Part shown: piece after piece, positions 4,774-12,422 of the stretch
Layout: the number at the start of each line of letters is the position of its first letter
How positions within the stretch are numbered: the stretch's first letter is position 1
NCBI GenBank assembly: GCA_003151655.1
Contig: PLYB01000274.1
Location: 529 to 13,139 of the forward strand
Length of the DNA stretch: 12,611 bases
Reading direction: 5' to 3'
Source: Gallionellaceae bacterium
GTDB lineage: Bacteria > Pseudomonadota > Gammaproteobacteria > Burkholderiales > Gallionellaceae
Position numbers and translations under genes: made by a program
Notes under the pieces: generated by a model
Databases searched by the model: none
The model's input: only the letters and a program-made list of their open reading frames with translations
What the model was told of the DNA's origin: nothing

Positions 4774-7410
4774 ATGTCACTCATTCCGCCAACCAGCGCT
4801 ACCGCAGGAATTTCAAAAAAAATATGGTGGAGTGTTGCGCTCCTCTATTGTTTTTCCGGTGTCGTCAGTCTGGCTTACGAGGTGCTGTGGTCGCGCATGT
4901 TGTCTATGCAATTTGGCGTAAGTATCTTCGGTGTTGTACTCACGGTTGCCGCGTTCATGTTCGGTTTGGGCTTCGGCAGTTTGGCCGGGGTGAAATGGGC
5001 GAGGCAATGCGGCAAACCGCTAGTTGTATTTGCCGGGCTTGAAATTGCAGTTGCGGTGTACGCCTTAATACTGCCCGGGCTAATGCATTGGCTCAGTGCA
5101 TGGATCGAAGGTATATCGGCACATTTAACGCTAATACAATGGTATTTGTTGCAGGGGGCTGAAACACTCTGCCTGCTGGTGCTGCCAGCCATAGCCATGG
5201 GCATCGGTTTTGCGATGATGCTGAAGGTGGTTGATGGCACGCCGATATCGCTGGGAAAACTTTACGGGCTGAACACCATCGGCGGCACTGCTGGCGCACT
5301 ATTCCCGCTGTGGAGTCTGTCGATATTGGGTTGGACTAATTCAGTCAGTGTTATTGCCGCAATCGGCTTGATGGTGGGGGCGGCGGCATTATTTTTGTCG
5401 GGATATATTCGCTCCGATGCGCTTCTGCCTGCTGAGGCAGAAACAGCGGCACGTCCTCCGCTAAATGCATTGATGTTGTATGCCGGTATCGGGGCCGGCA
5501 GCATCATGTTGGAAATCGGCTGGGTGCGCTTGTACGGCATGATCATGCTGCGTACCGAATATGTGCTCGGGGTGATTCTGGCCGTGTTCCTGCTCGGTAT
5601 CGCACTGGGTAGCCTGATGCTGCCGCGCGTGCATAAGCGCTGGATGTCTATGCTGTTGCCGTTTATGGTTGGCGGCGGTGTACTGCTTAGTTTGTGCTTG
5701 CTTCCCTCCGCATCCGCTTGGGTGGAGCGCAGTCAATTCCAATCATTTTTTGGCGCGTTGAGCTCACAGGCAATGTTGCTGGCGATATTTACCCTACCGG
5801 TCACGCTGGCGTTGGGTGCCTGGTTGCCATTATTGGCCAGTCGCTTTGGCAATGCGGAAAAGAGCGGCGTTTGGCTATACGGTGCCAACTGCATAGGCGG
5901 CGGACTCGGCGCAATTCTGGCTTGTCTGCTATTTATTCCCGTATTGGGAAGCGTGGCCATGGTGGCGGTGGCCGGTTTGGCGATCACCGTGTTGGGTTTG
6001 AGTTGGCTTAAATCACGCTGGGCGTGGCTGGGCTTTGCGGTAATGTTGCTGTTAGCGTGGCCTTTGCGCAATATGCCGCCAGTGCATGAGTTGCTGCCAA
6101 AAGTCGAAGCCAATAGCCGCGATTTATATCTTTATGAAGATGCGATTTCGATCACGCATGTGGTGCAACAACAAGACGGGCAGCGCATTCTATTAAGTGA
6201 TTTGCAACGGATGGATGCGTCATCCGATCCAAGTGCAGTTGAGATTCAAAAAGATCAGGCGCGGCTTGCGCTGCTGCTACATCCAGCACCGCGCAGCGTA
6301 TTATTTCTCGGCTTGGGCACCGGAATTTCGGCGGCAGGCTCGCTACCCTTTCCAAATTTGCAACGAAGTGCAGTTGAGCTATCCCAAGGCGCGATTTTCG
6401 CTTCCGGAAACTGGTTTGCACCGGTCAATGGCAATGTACTGGAGCAGACACAAATATACCGGGACGATGCCAGACATTATCTGAATACGACACAGCAACA
6501 ATATGATGTGATCGTCGGTGATTTGTTTCATCCGGATATTGCGGGCATGGGCTCGTTGCTAGCCGTGCAGCAATTTCAGCGGGTGAAAAACCACTTGAAT
6601 GACAACGGCATATTTGTCCAGTGGTTGGCGCTAAACCAATTCGATGTGCCATCGATCAAAGTAGTGCTACGCAGTTTTCAGCAGGTCTATCCAAATGCTC
6701 AATTGTTTATGGATGGCATGCATCTGGCGTTGGTGGGGCCGAAGAGCAATTTCGGCGGAGCAAGTGCGCTGCTCGAAAATCTTCAACGCTTGGCAGCCGC
6801 AGATCAAGAGAAGGCAACCGGTGACGAAGGGGCATGGACATGGCTGGGTCGCTATTGGGGGCCGATTGCAGCCAGCACAGGTCCGATTCAGGACGAGTGG
6901 GTGCCATACATCGAATATAAGCTGCCACGCGCGCGCTACGACGGCAGCTTAAATCTAACAACATTGATGCTGTGGTTGTTACAGCAGCATCCCGCTCCCG
7001 ATGCGGCCATAAAATTGATGGGCATTGCCAATGATGATAAAAGCAAATTCGGGCGCGCCTATGTGGCGACAGAGTTGATAACGCGGGCATGGATAGCCTC
7101 CATGCAAGGGGATGCAGCAAAGGCAAATAAGCTGGTTTGGTTGGCCTATCAGACGAATCCACAAGATCGCTGGATTGCCGGTTCGCTAGCTGATAGCATG
7201 TTGCAGTCGCTTGCGCAGGCACGTCAGCGCGGTTTGAGTGAACGGGAAGCATTGCAGCGAATATTGAAAGTTTATCCGAATTTTGTGAACGCAATCCGCG
7301 CAAGCTGGCATCTGGAACAAGCTGCGGGTAATGTTCAGGAAGCTGAGCGTTACCGGTTAAACTTGCTGGCGATATCGCCTCTGGATGCCGAGGCGGGATT
7401 AACACACTAA
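4774..7410 (+). CDS. Membrane-fused spermidine-synthase-like protein (polytopic N-terminus, SAM-binding domain, C-terminal helical repeats)
   Basis: This 878-residue protein's first about 430 residues form many membrane helices. They begin with FSGVVSLAYEVLWSRML, the hallmark of the fused transporter-like/spermidine-synthase family. A Rossmann methyltransferase-like aminopropyltransferase domain follows (about 445-660). It includes the SAM/dcSAM loop VLFLGLGTG (G513-L-G-T-G517), the acidic AVEL strand, DDARHYL and YDVIVGDLFHP. The last about 170 residues look like TPR-style helices. Soluble spermidine synthase makes spermidine from putrescine and decarboxylated SAM. Whether the membrane-fused forms do so is not generally established. 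The ATG at 4774 has no good ribosome site. It sits alone between the two oxidase-accessory operons, 257 and 97 bases from its neighbours. This places a putative polyamine or SAM-dependent membrane enzyme within a respiratory locus. Residues of the domain are well conserved by eye, with no frameshift. Confidence 0.85.
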   Translation: MSLIPPTSATAGISKKIWWSVALLYCFSGVVSLAYEVLWSRMLSMQFGVSIFGVVLTVAAFMFGLGFGSLAGVKWARQCGKPLVVFAGLEIAVAVYALILPGLMHWLSAWIEGISAHLTLIQWYLLQGAETLCLLVLPAIAMGIGFAMMLKVVDGTPISLGKLYGLNTIGGTAGALFPLWSLSILGWTNSVSVIAAIGLMVGAAALFLSGYIRSDALLPAEAETAARPPLNALMLYAGIGAGSIMLEIGWVRLYGMIMLRTEYVLGVILAVFLLGIALGSLMLPRVHKRWMSMLLPFMVGGGVLLSLCLLPSASAWVERSQFQSFFGALSSQAMLLAIFTLPVTLALGAWLPLLASRFGNAEKSGVWLYGANCIGGGLGAILACLLFIPVLGSVAMVAVAGLAITVLGLSWLKSRWAWLGFAVMLLLAWPLRNMPPVHELLPKVEANSRDLYLYEDAISITHVVQQQDGQRILLSDLQRMDASSDPSAVEIQKDQARLALLLHPAPRSVLFLGLGTGISAAGSLPFPNLQRSAVELSQGAIFASGNWFAPVNGNVLEQTQIYRDDARHYLNTTQQQYDVIVGDLFHPDIAGMGSLLAVQQFQRVKNHLNDNGIFVQWLALNQFDVPSIKVVLRSFQQVYPNAQLFMDGMHLALVGPKSNFGGASALLENLQRLAAADQEKATGDEGAWTWLGRYWGPIAASTGPIQDEWVPYIEYKLPRARYDGSLNLTTLMLWLLQQHPAPDAAIKLMGIANDDKSKFGRAYVATELITRAWIASMQGDAAKANKLVWLAYQTNPQDRWIAGSLADSMLQSLAQARQRGLSEREALQRILKVYPNFVNAIRASWHLEQAAGNVQEAERYRLNLLAISPLDAEAGLTH

Positions 7411-7472
7411 GTTAAATAACCCCCGGATTGTTTATTAGCCATTTTGGCTTCACAAAATCTAAAAGGTTGTAG

Positions 7473-7490
7473 GTCGGGTTTTAACCAGAC
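7473..7490. promoter_or_regulatory. Imperfect 18-base palindrome upstream of ccoG, possible operator
   Basis: The 18 bases at 7473-7490 pair as GTC.GGTT and AACC.GAC around TT, with a single G-A mismatch in each arm. The dyad ends 17 bases before the CcoG start and just upstream of its AAAAGGGA ribosome site. A second small dyad, ATTTTG-N6-CAAAAT (7441-7458), lies upstream. Neither fits an FNR/ANR site (TTGAT-N4-ATCAA). A regulatory role is inference. No clear promoter boxes were found in 7411-7507. Confidence 0.25.
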
Positions 7491-7507
7491 TGTACTAAAA
7501 GGGATAT

Positions 7508-8824
7508 ATGTCCTCCGTCACCAACAACAAAATTTCCAGCATACCCGTTAAAGTTATTGCTCCCAAGCCAACAGGCGGGGTGGCTAATTTTAAATGGAAG
7601 CGCCGCGCAGTTCAGATAACGATTTTGATCTTGCTGGTGCTGATTCCGGTTTCGGGATTATTCCGGGTAGATCCGGAAAATGGCGCGTTGGTCATTTTGG
7701 GGTGGCAGGTATGGCTGGCGGATTTCTTCCTGATATCCGGGCTATGGATCACCATATTAAGTGTATTGGTCGCATTGTATTCGGTTGCGGGAACCGTAGT
7801 TTGCGGTTGGGCTTGTCCGCAAAATACGGTATCGGAATGGGCAAATCACATGACCCATAAATTGTTGGGTAAGCGCGCCGAAGTCAGCTTGAATGGCGAA
7901 GCTCCAACAATCGCTGCGGCGAAAAATAAAGCCATAAACTGGGTATTGTTGGGGCTCTCTTTTTTGGGCGCGGCGATGTTTTTTGCCATACTGCCGTTGC
8001 TGTATTTTTATCCTCCGGATATTGTCTGGTCATTTATTACCTTAAAGGACGACCCGAGGCTGGCCGGTTCTTTGCATTGGATTTACACGGTATGGGTCAT
8101 TATTATTCTGCTGGATATTGCCGTAATGCGCCATTTCTGGTGTCGCTTTGCCTGCATTTACAAAGTGTGGCAGCACTCATTTAAAACCGAGCAAACTTTG
8201 CATGTGCTTTACGATAGCAGCCGCGCCAATGAATGCGAGAAGTGTAACTATTGCGTTACTACTTGTTTTATCGAGCTGGATCCACGCAAGACAGAAATTT
8301 ATGATAGTTGTATAAACTGCGGGGATTGCATTGATGCGTGCAATAACTTGCAGGCGAAAAAAGGTAATACCGGCTTGCTGAAGTTTGAATTAGGGCAGCG
8401 GGAGAGTCGCAAAATTCTTCGCCTACGTGATGGCTCAATGACCTTGTCGGGGAGATTGCGCTGGGCGGCACCATTCGCCTTGGTAGGTTTGCTTATGTTT
8501 GCCTGGGGTATTTGGTCATACCAACCATACCACTTGTCGGTGGGCTATTTAACCACGGCGCAGAATCAATCCACGCGGGATTACCGGGTTGAGATTGCCA
8601 ATAAACGCTATCGTTCGACAGAATTGAACATCACGGTTGAAGGATTGCCAGCAGACTCATTTACTTTGAGCCGGGATAAAGTAAGTTTAGAATCGGTCGG
8701 GAGAGCGTCGGCCTATATTTCGATATCGCCCAAGCTGCCAAAGGGGCTGCATCCTTTTGTCGTGGTGGTACATTCAAAAGACGGTTGGATCGGACGTTTT
8801 AATTTGCAGCATTTTGTCGAATAA
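7508..8824 (+). CDS. ccoG: CcoG/FixG-type membrane iron-sulfur protein for cbb3 oxidase assembly (divergent)
   Basis: This 438-residue protein has about four membrane helices in the first half (roughly 34-52, 78-98, 145-167, 190-208). A ferredoxin-like insert carries two cysteine clusters: C243-x2-C246-x2-C249-x3-C253 and C268-x2-C271-x2-C274-x3-C278. A further helix lies at about 318-335, and the last about 100 residues are an Ig-like FixG C-terminal domain. GWACPQN (C99, C103) is the CcoG 'GYTCPQT' block. CcoG reduces copper during cbb3 CuB-site assembly. Oddities: neither ferredoxin cluster ends in the usual CP. The canonical second CxYMCP block is altered to a CRFACIYKVW form in which C212/C216 form CxxxC and the later Cys-Pro is lost. 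The ribosome site AAAAGGGA precedes ATG 7508. The next gene starts 12 bases after its stop, so it heads an operon. Confidence 0.85.
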   Translation: MSSVTNNKISSIPVKVIAPKPTGGVANFKWKRRAVQITILILLVLIPVSGLFRVDPENGALVILGWQVWLADFFLISGLWITILSVLVALYSVAGTVVCGWACPQNTVSEWANHMTHKLLGKRAEVSLNGEAPTIAAAKNKAINWVLLGLSFLGAAMFFAILPLLYFYPPDIVWSFITLKDDPRLAGSLHWIYTVWVIIILLDIAVMRHFWCRFACIYKVWQHSFKTEQTLHVLYDSSRANECEKCNYCVTTCFIELDPRKTEIYDSCINCGDCIDACNNLQAKKGNTGLLKFELGQRESRKILRLRDGSMTLSGRLRWAAPFALVGLLMFAWGIWSYQPYHLSVGYLTTAQNQSTRDYRVEIANKRYRSTELNITVEGLPADSFTLSRDKVSLESVGRASAYISISPKLPKGLHPFVVVVHSKDGWIGRFNLQHFVE

Positions 8825-8836
8825 GAGGTACAGGTG

Positions 8837-9268
8837 ATGGATCCGCACGATAAGCAATTTGATTTAAGCAACGAGAAAAACCAGTGGGGCGAGCAACGGA
8901 AAGATAATTTTGGCTACGCCAGCAACGAAGAGCGGCTGGAAAAGCGCGGCATGGAGGATTGGGAGCTGGTGGAAAAGATTCCCGAGTCGCAAGGTAAGGT
9001 GCCGTATTGGTTCATGGCGGTGGTGGTTTGCGTATTGCTGGTTGGAGTGGGCTTAAGTTTCCCGTTTTGGGGCTTGCGTCCCGGGATGGAGGTGAAGTGG
9101 ACTGACTGGGTAACCGACCCGGGATTTTTGGGGTCGCTGGTCTATGTCACCGTTGCGATCATATTTATTTATTTCATGGTGACCCGCTCGGGCGGTTCAA
9201 ATAAAAGCTCAGAGAATTCCGAAAAGGAAACTTCCAACAGTGAAATAAACAATGACAAGCAAAAGTAA
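8837..9268 (+). CDS. Haem-less two-helix membrane protein sharing FPxWGxRP with the product at 239-856
   Basis: This 143-residue product starts at ATG 8837, which has AAGAGGT eight bases upstream. A GTG immediately before is also possible. The N-terminal about 55 residues are highly charged and probably cytoplasmic. Helix 1 (about 56-75, starting VPYWFMAVVV) ends in FPFWGLRP (75-82). Helix 2 spans about 97-116, and the tail is Ser/Asn/Lys-rich. There is no cysteine-haem motif. The helix-FPxWGxRP-helix plan is shared with the protein at 239-856, which has a much longer central domain, so the two are likely homologues. It sits between ccoG and a FixH-like gene, a spot where fixGH-type operons normally have no extra gene. 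It loosely recalls the PxxW-helix-YPGLG part of CcoP, but I do not claim that identity. Confidence 0.75.
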   Translation: MDPHDKQFDLSNEKNQWGEQRKDNFGYASNEERLEKRGMEDWELVEKIPESQGKVPYWFMAVVVCVLLVGVGLSFPFWGLRPGMEVKWTDWVTDPGFLGSLVYVTVAIIFIYFMVTRSGGSNKSSENSEKETSNSEINNDKQK

Positions 9269-9298
9269 GCCTCACTCGAACAGGATATTGTCGAAATA

Positions 9299-9691
9299 AT
9301 GAAAAAATATGCATCAATAATATTCAGCTTGCTTGCCAGCACAAGTCTGGTTGCGTGTAGTGATGGCGGCGAGAGCAATGCCATCGCAGTACAGCACTGG
9401 AAAGATGCGGATATAAGAATCGAGACGCATCCGAATCCTCCGCTTGCCGGGATGTCCGAAATCGTTATTATTATTACCGGACCACGCGGCAGACCTATCC
9501 CGGATTTAACGGTGTCTATTCGCGGCGGTGACTCGATGCCGTGGGTGCAGGCCATTCAGGATGGGATGATTGGTGTCTATCGCCGTGCCGTGGATATTGG
9601 CAGCGGTGATGTGGTTATCCTGCAAGTGCGGCTTCAGCAAGGATCAGAAGAGAAGGTCTTGCGTTATCCACTTAAGCTAATGCCAGGTTAA
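9299..9691 (+). CDS. FixH/YtkA-like periplasmic lipoprotein
   Basis: This 130-residue protein has a lipoprotein signal ending in the lipobox L17-V-A-C20, so it should be lipid-anchored after cleavage before C20. The mature part is a single beta-sandwich-like domain. It starts with IRIETHPNPPLAGMSEIVI and includes GRPIPDLTVSIRGGD, a central GVYRRAVDIGSGDVVILQVRL and a final YPLKLMPG. This pattern (P..G.n.i.v.v.d..G.pv....v.....G.Y......pG.w.l.v) is typical of YtkA/FixH (CcoH-like) proteins. FixH is a membrane protein needed for cbb3 assembly. The start ATG 9299 lacks a strong ribosome site. It is 30 bases after the preceding stop and ends the operon beginning at ccoG. The 3' end overlaps by 4 bases the end of a gene on the other strand. 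Confidence 0.7.
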   Translation: MKKYASIIFSLLASTSLVACSDGGESNAIAVQHWKDADIRIETHPNPPLAGMSEIVIIITGPRGRPIPDLTVSIRGGDSMPWVQAIQDGMIGVYRRAVDIGSGDVVILQVRLQQGSEEKVLRYPLKLMPG

Positions 9692-10206
9692 TCCTTGGTT
9701 GGGGATGCGGATGTTACGGTCAAGACGACGTTCGCAAAAAAAGTAGTAAATCCAATCGCCATTGTCGTGCCGGAAACCGCCATAACAGGACCATAAAAGC
9801 GGTGTACAGAAGCTATGCTCTGCGGGTCGGCAAGCAACAGCGTTCCTTCCCAAATACCGAAAATCATTTGGATAATGTAAAAGCTATACACGCCAATGCT
9901 AACCCACCAAAAGGTATGCCTGACCAACTTTACGGAATAAATATTCTTCCCGGTCAAAATCGGCAGCAAATAGAAGGTGACGCACATCGCCAACAGCACC
10001 ACGCCACCTACCAGATTCATGTGGGCATGCGCCAGAGGGTCGATCATATGACCGGGGCCGCCGTAAGGGCTGCCGATTGAGTCTAGCCACGCGCGAATAG
10101 GCGGCATCACTTGAAGCATGCCGTGAATCGTGCCAATGAAAAAGGAAAGCGCAGAAAGAACGAGAAACTTTAGCAGGTGCCGATGCAGAATATTTGTGCT
10201 AACCAT
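9688..10206 (-). CDS. Short four-helix CcoN/NorB-like membrane protein
   Basis: This 172-residue product has helices at about 11-33, 61-83, 96-118 and 137-161. Helix 2 begins HAHMNLVGG (H60, H62). This resembles the second helix of cbb3/NOR subunit I, where a histidine in an H.N..G setting ligates the low-spin haem b. Full CcoN has twelve helices and about 470 residues, so this is a half-or-less-size relative or an independent small b-type protein. It lacks the CuB histidines. Other His in or near helices are H28 and H135, which could provide a partner ligand. ATG is at 10204-10206 and the ribosome site is weak. It is transcribed toward the lipoprotein gene and overlaps it tail to tail (9688-9691). 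It may be a single unit behind the terminator at 10271-10306. A NorB-like reductase remnant is an alternative. Confidence 0.6.
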   Translation of the reverse strand: MVSTNILHRHLLKFLVLSALSFFIGTIHGMLQVMPPIRAWLDSIGSPYGGPGHMIDPLAHAHMNLVGGVVLLAMCVTFYLLPILTGKNIYSVKLVRHTFWWVSIGVYSFYIIQMIFGIWEGTLLLADPQSIASVHRFYGPVMAVSGTTMAIGFTTFFANVVLTVTSASPTKD

Positions 10207-10270
10207 AGGATTTTATGATGCTGTGACAGATCCCATGACTGCTTAGATCTGGTTGGAGCGTTGAAACAAA

Positions 10271-10306
10271 ACCACCTCAAAAAATGCTTGGAATTTTTGA
10301 GGTGGT
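10271..10306 (-). terminator. Rho-independent terminator for the 34-residue peptide gene
   Basis: A perfect 13-bp inverted repeat ACCACCTCAAAAA (10271-10283) / TTTTTGAGGTGGT (10294-10306) has a 10-base loop. Read on the minus strand it is followed by TTTGTTTC, a fair U-tract. It ends the transcript of the small gene at 10332-10436 and isolates it from the CcoN-like gene. The symmetry could also work for plus-strand readers, but no T-tract lies on that side (GGTGGTCTTAATC). Confidence 0.85.
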
Positions 10307-10331
10307 CTTAATCAGAAGGCGAATTAAGAAA

Positions 10332-10436
10332 TTACTTACCTTCGTTAATTCTTGCAATTCCGGCGCTGCCCAAAGCTACGGCAACTACAACACCCAAGAC
10401 GAAAATTGTAACTGGTACTAGAAGTTCAACTGGCAT
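10332..10436 (-). CDS. 34-residue single-helix membrane peptide, monocistronic
   Basis: On the minus strand ATG (10434-10436) to TAA (10332-10334). A strong G-rich ribosome site AGGGGGA lies about seven bases upstream (10442-10448). The peptide starts MPVELLVPVTI, has one hydrophobic helix (about 5-27, Val-rich) and ends RINEGK. It has the same length and layout as the peptide at 931-1035, with no clear residue identity. It is framed by a candidate promoter (10481-10508) and a strong terminator (10271-10306), which argues that such a tiny gene is real. Its likely role is a small membrane subunit or stabilising peptide of the respiratory complex (inference). The family is not recognised. Confidence 0.75.
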   Translation of the reverse strand: MPVELLVPVTIFVLGVVVAVALGSAGIARINEGK

Positions 10437-10480
10437 AGCGCATCCCCCTGTTTTGTTAGTGACTTATTAAAAGTCTTGGC

Positions 10481-10508
10481 TTAATACAACAACATGTTAA
10501 AACAACAA
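10481..10508 (-). promoter_or_regulatory. Candidate promoter for the 34-residue peptide gene
   Basis: On the minus strand a TTGTTG (10508-10503) is 16 bases upstream of TATTAA (10486-10481), about 45 bases before the ATG at 10436. The spacer contains the palindrome AACATGTT (10491-10498). Boxes match the sigma-70 consensus only in part (4 of 6 each). The remaining interval, about 10509-10649, shows no other gene or clear signal. Confidence 0.3.
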
Positions 10509-10649
10509 CTACTCCAAATCAGAATCTAGTCTAGCTGAATCTTTGGAACCGTGCAACTCCCTCTTTAAAATGGCGCGACTGCGGACTGAAGCATCGGCTG
10601 GCAGGGTTAAAAAAGTCTCATGGGAGGCGTGCTTAACGGGGCTTCGGCT

Positions 10650-10850
10650 TTATTTTCTTCCGGTTCGTCTTTGCACCACATCCCATGCCATATAGGCCAT
10701 AGCACAGGCAGCAATTCCGCAGACTATGACAATAAGTTGATGCTCTGTTTCTGCGCTAACCAGCCCGCCGACGAACATATGTACCGTATAGCCAGTTATG
10801 AACAACGCGCCAATCCCGGCAACGGTAAAAATCAATATCTCAAAGATCAT
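10650..10850 (-). CDS. Small two-helix membrane protein
   Basis: This 66-residue product has hydrophobic helices at about 4-30 and 37-57, separated by a short loop (VSAETEHQ). It ends with a basic tail (QRRTGRK) that should lie in the cytoplasm. The start ATG (10848-10850) overlaps the stop of the upstream gene in ATGA fashion (10847-10850), so it is translationally coupled and probably works with that 488-residue protein. No motif or family is recognised. No convincing terminator follows in 10437-10649. Confidence 0.65.
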   Translation of the reverse strand: MIFEILIFTVAGIGALFITGYTVHMFVGGLVSAETEHQLIVIVCGIAACAMAYMAWDVVQRRTGRK

Positions 10851-12313
10851 GTTTTATTCTCCGGGGCAGGAGATTGCGCGGGCGCTGGGGCGGGGTTTTT
10901 GACTTTTACTATTACGCCACCCTTTTCCAATATAATCGTTTCAACTTTCCCGACTCCCATGGTGGCCAAATTGTGAGAGAGAGAGCTATTGGCGAGGTCG
11001 CGCGGGTCGAATATCATGAAACTGATTCCCTGTAGCATGGCATACAATGCATCGCTGTCTTTTGCCTCCGGCGGCAAAGGCAGCGCATCGCATCGGCACG
11101 CTAACATAGTCAATGCCGGCCATTGGCTGGCGACTCGTAGCGATTTTTTGGCGGGGGCATCCTGATCTTTATCTTCGGTTAAAAAGAGGCCGCTGTCTTC
11201 GGCTAGTATTTTGATCAGGCTGTCGCGTGGTGATAAGTTGCTGGTTTGCAGCATTTCATAACGCAACTTGTTGGAAATCATGCACGTGGTAGCAAGAAAG
11301 ACAGTCAGTACCAAAACAAGACCGCGTTGCCTCCAAAATCCCCCTTGCAAATGGGTCGATTTATTCAACAACAAAGGTAGCCCCCAGTACAGGCAAGTTG
11401 CCAGTGCGACAATGCCAAAAATTGCATCTCCGGTAAATATACCGATGGCCAGGCCGATTAAAAGAGTTCGTCCCAACAAGTCTGCCCATAAATTGCGGGC
11501 TTGTTTGATTAACACCAAGAGCAGAATAAGTGACATGCCAATTCCGGCAATCCAGTGAAACACGCCAAACTCTTCATCTGATTCGGGTCCCAAAAGCAGG
11601 CTCGCAAGACTCTTGATCGGATTCACAAACCAGCTTACATGGCTCCAGCCTAAAGTTAATATCAGCGCCATCAAAATGGATGCTCCGATACCGCCAAAAA
11701 AATAGGTTTGATGTTTTTTGTCGACTGGATCTTTGTACCAAGCCCACAGGAGAGCCAGCGGGTAGGCAAGGCCGATAGGGTGCAACGTAATTGCGACAAA
11801 GCACAAGAAAAGCTGGGAAAAATACATTCCGCCAAAAGCTTTTTGCGATTCACGATAAATTTGATCGGCCCAAGCTCCCAGAGCAAAGGCAAAGAGCATA
11901 AATGCCGCAACAGAAAGGGTGTCGATTTGTTCCAGTAGAAGTGGGGAAATCAATAATAAACCGCTCGCCAGCAAAGCACTTTCGGCCTCTCCGTTACGAA
12001 TGCGCCAGGTGTGAAATGCCCAGACTGCTACGGACATGATGAGGATGGTGGCAACCTTTGCGGGAAGCACATCGCCAGTCCACAAGAAACCGATCGGAGC
12101 GAGAAATATCACGCGAAAATCCGGAACTCCCAAAGTGACAATCGGGCTGACAACGTTATCCGTTATTGACCAGATCAACAATAATGCATGAGCCGCCCCT
12201 TCATCAATCCCGTAGGTCGTTTTGTGCAGCAACATGAAACTGAGCGCAGCCCAAATTATAAGCGCGCTATAGGCCCAGCATTTCTGGGGGGTTTTTGATA
12301 ACCAATTGTTCAT
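10847..12313 (-). CDS. Polytopic membrane protein with GT-C (ArnT/PMT-like) glycosyltransferase features
   Basis: This 488-residue protein has about ten membrane helices in residues 15-350. A soluble, presumably periplasmic C-terminal domain (about 355-470) and a Pro/Ala-rich tail (PAPAPAQSPAPE) follow. The layout is a first helix followed by a loop with an acidic pair (GIDEGAAHA), then many helices and LHPIGLAYPLALLWAWYKDP. It resembles GT-C glycosyltransferases of the ArnT/PMT group, which use lipid-linked sugars with an Asp/Glu in the first loop. No further signature confirms it, so substrate and activity are unknown. The ATG (12311-12313) lies about 100 bases downstream of an extended -10 promoter (12423-12431). 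The leader carries a 10-bp inverted repeat. The stop overlaps the start of the 66-residue gene. Its link with the respiratory genes is only by proximity. Confidence 0.55.
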   Translation of the reverse strand: MNNWLSKTPQKCWAYSALIIWAALSFMLLHKTTYGIDEGAAHALLLIWSITDNVVSPIVTLGVPDFRVIFLAPIGFLWTGDVLPAKVATILIMSVAVWAFHTWRIRNGEAESALLASGLLLISPLLLEQIDTLSVAAFMLFAFALGAWADQIYRESQKAFGGMYFSQLFLCFVAITLHPIGLAYPLALLWAWYKDPVDKKHQTYFFGGIGASILMALILTLGWSHVSWFVNPIKSLASLLLGPESDEEFGVFHWIAGIGMSLILLLVLIKQARNLWADLLGRTLLIGLAIGIFTGDAIFGIVALATCLYWGLPLLLNKSTHLQGGFWRQRGLVLVLTVFLATTCMISNKLRYEMLQTSNLSPRDSLIKILAEDSGLFLTEDKDQDAPAKKSLRVASQWPALTMLACRCDALPLPPEAKDSDALYAMLQGISFMIFDPRDLANSSLSHNLATMGVGKVETIILEKGGVIVKVKNPAPAPAQSPAPENKT

Positions 12314-12361
12314 TCGGAGCTAACCTCTTTGGGGGGTGATGCGAAAATTCATTCAAATTGT

Positions 12362-12411
12362 TCATCGCAATATATTTTTGTAACGTGCTATTTTTCAGGT
12401 CATTGCGATGA
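12362..12411 (-). promoter_or_regulatory. Perfect 10-bp inverted repeat in the leader of the minus-strand operon
   Basis: TCATCGCAAT (12362-12371) and ATTGCGATGA (12402-12411) are exact inverse complements separated by 30 bases. They lie between the probable start of transcription (about 12415) and the ATG at 12313. The transcript could fold into a long-loop hairpin in the leader, or the two arms could bind a regulator. No riboswitch class is recognised. Confidence 0.4.
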
Positions 12412-12422
12412 CATGCGAGCGG

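Noticed and set aside
6707..7405. 232-residue open frame on the minus strand
   Set aside because: It lies wholly inside the spermidine-synthase-like gene in antisense, is rich in Arg/Pro/His without a domain, and has no ribosome site.
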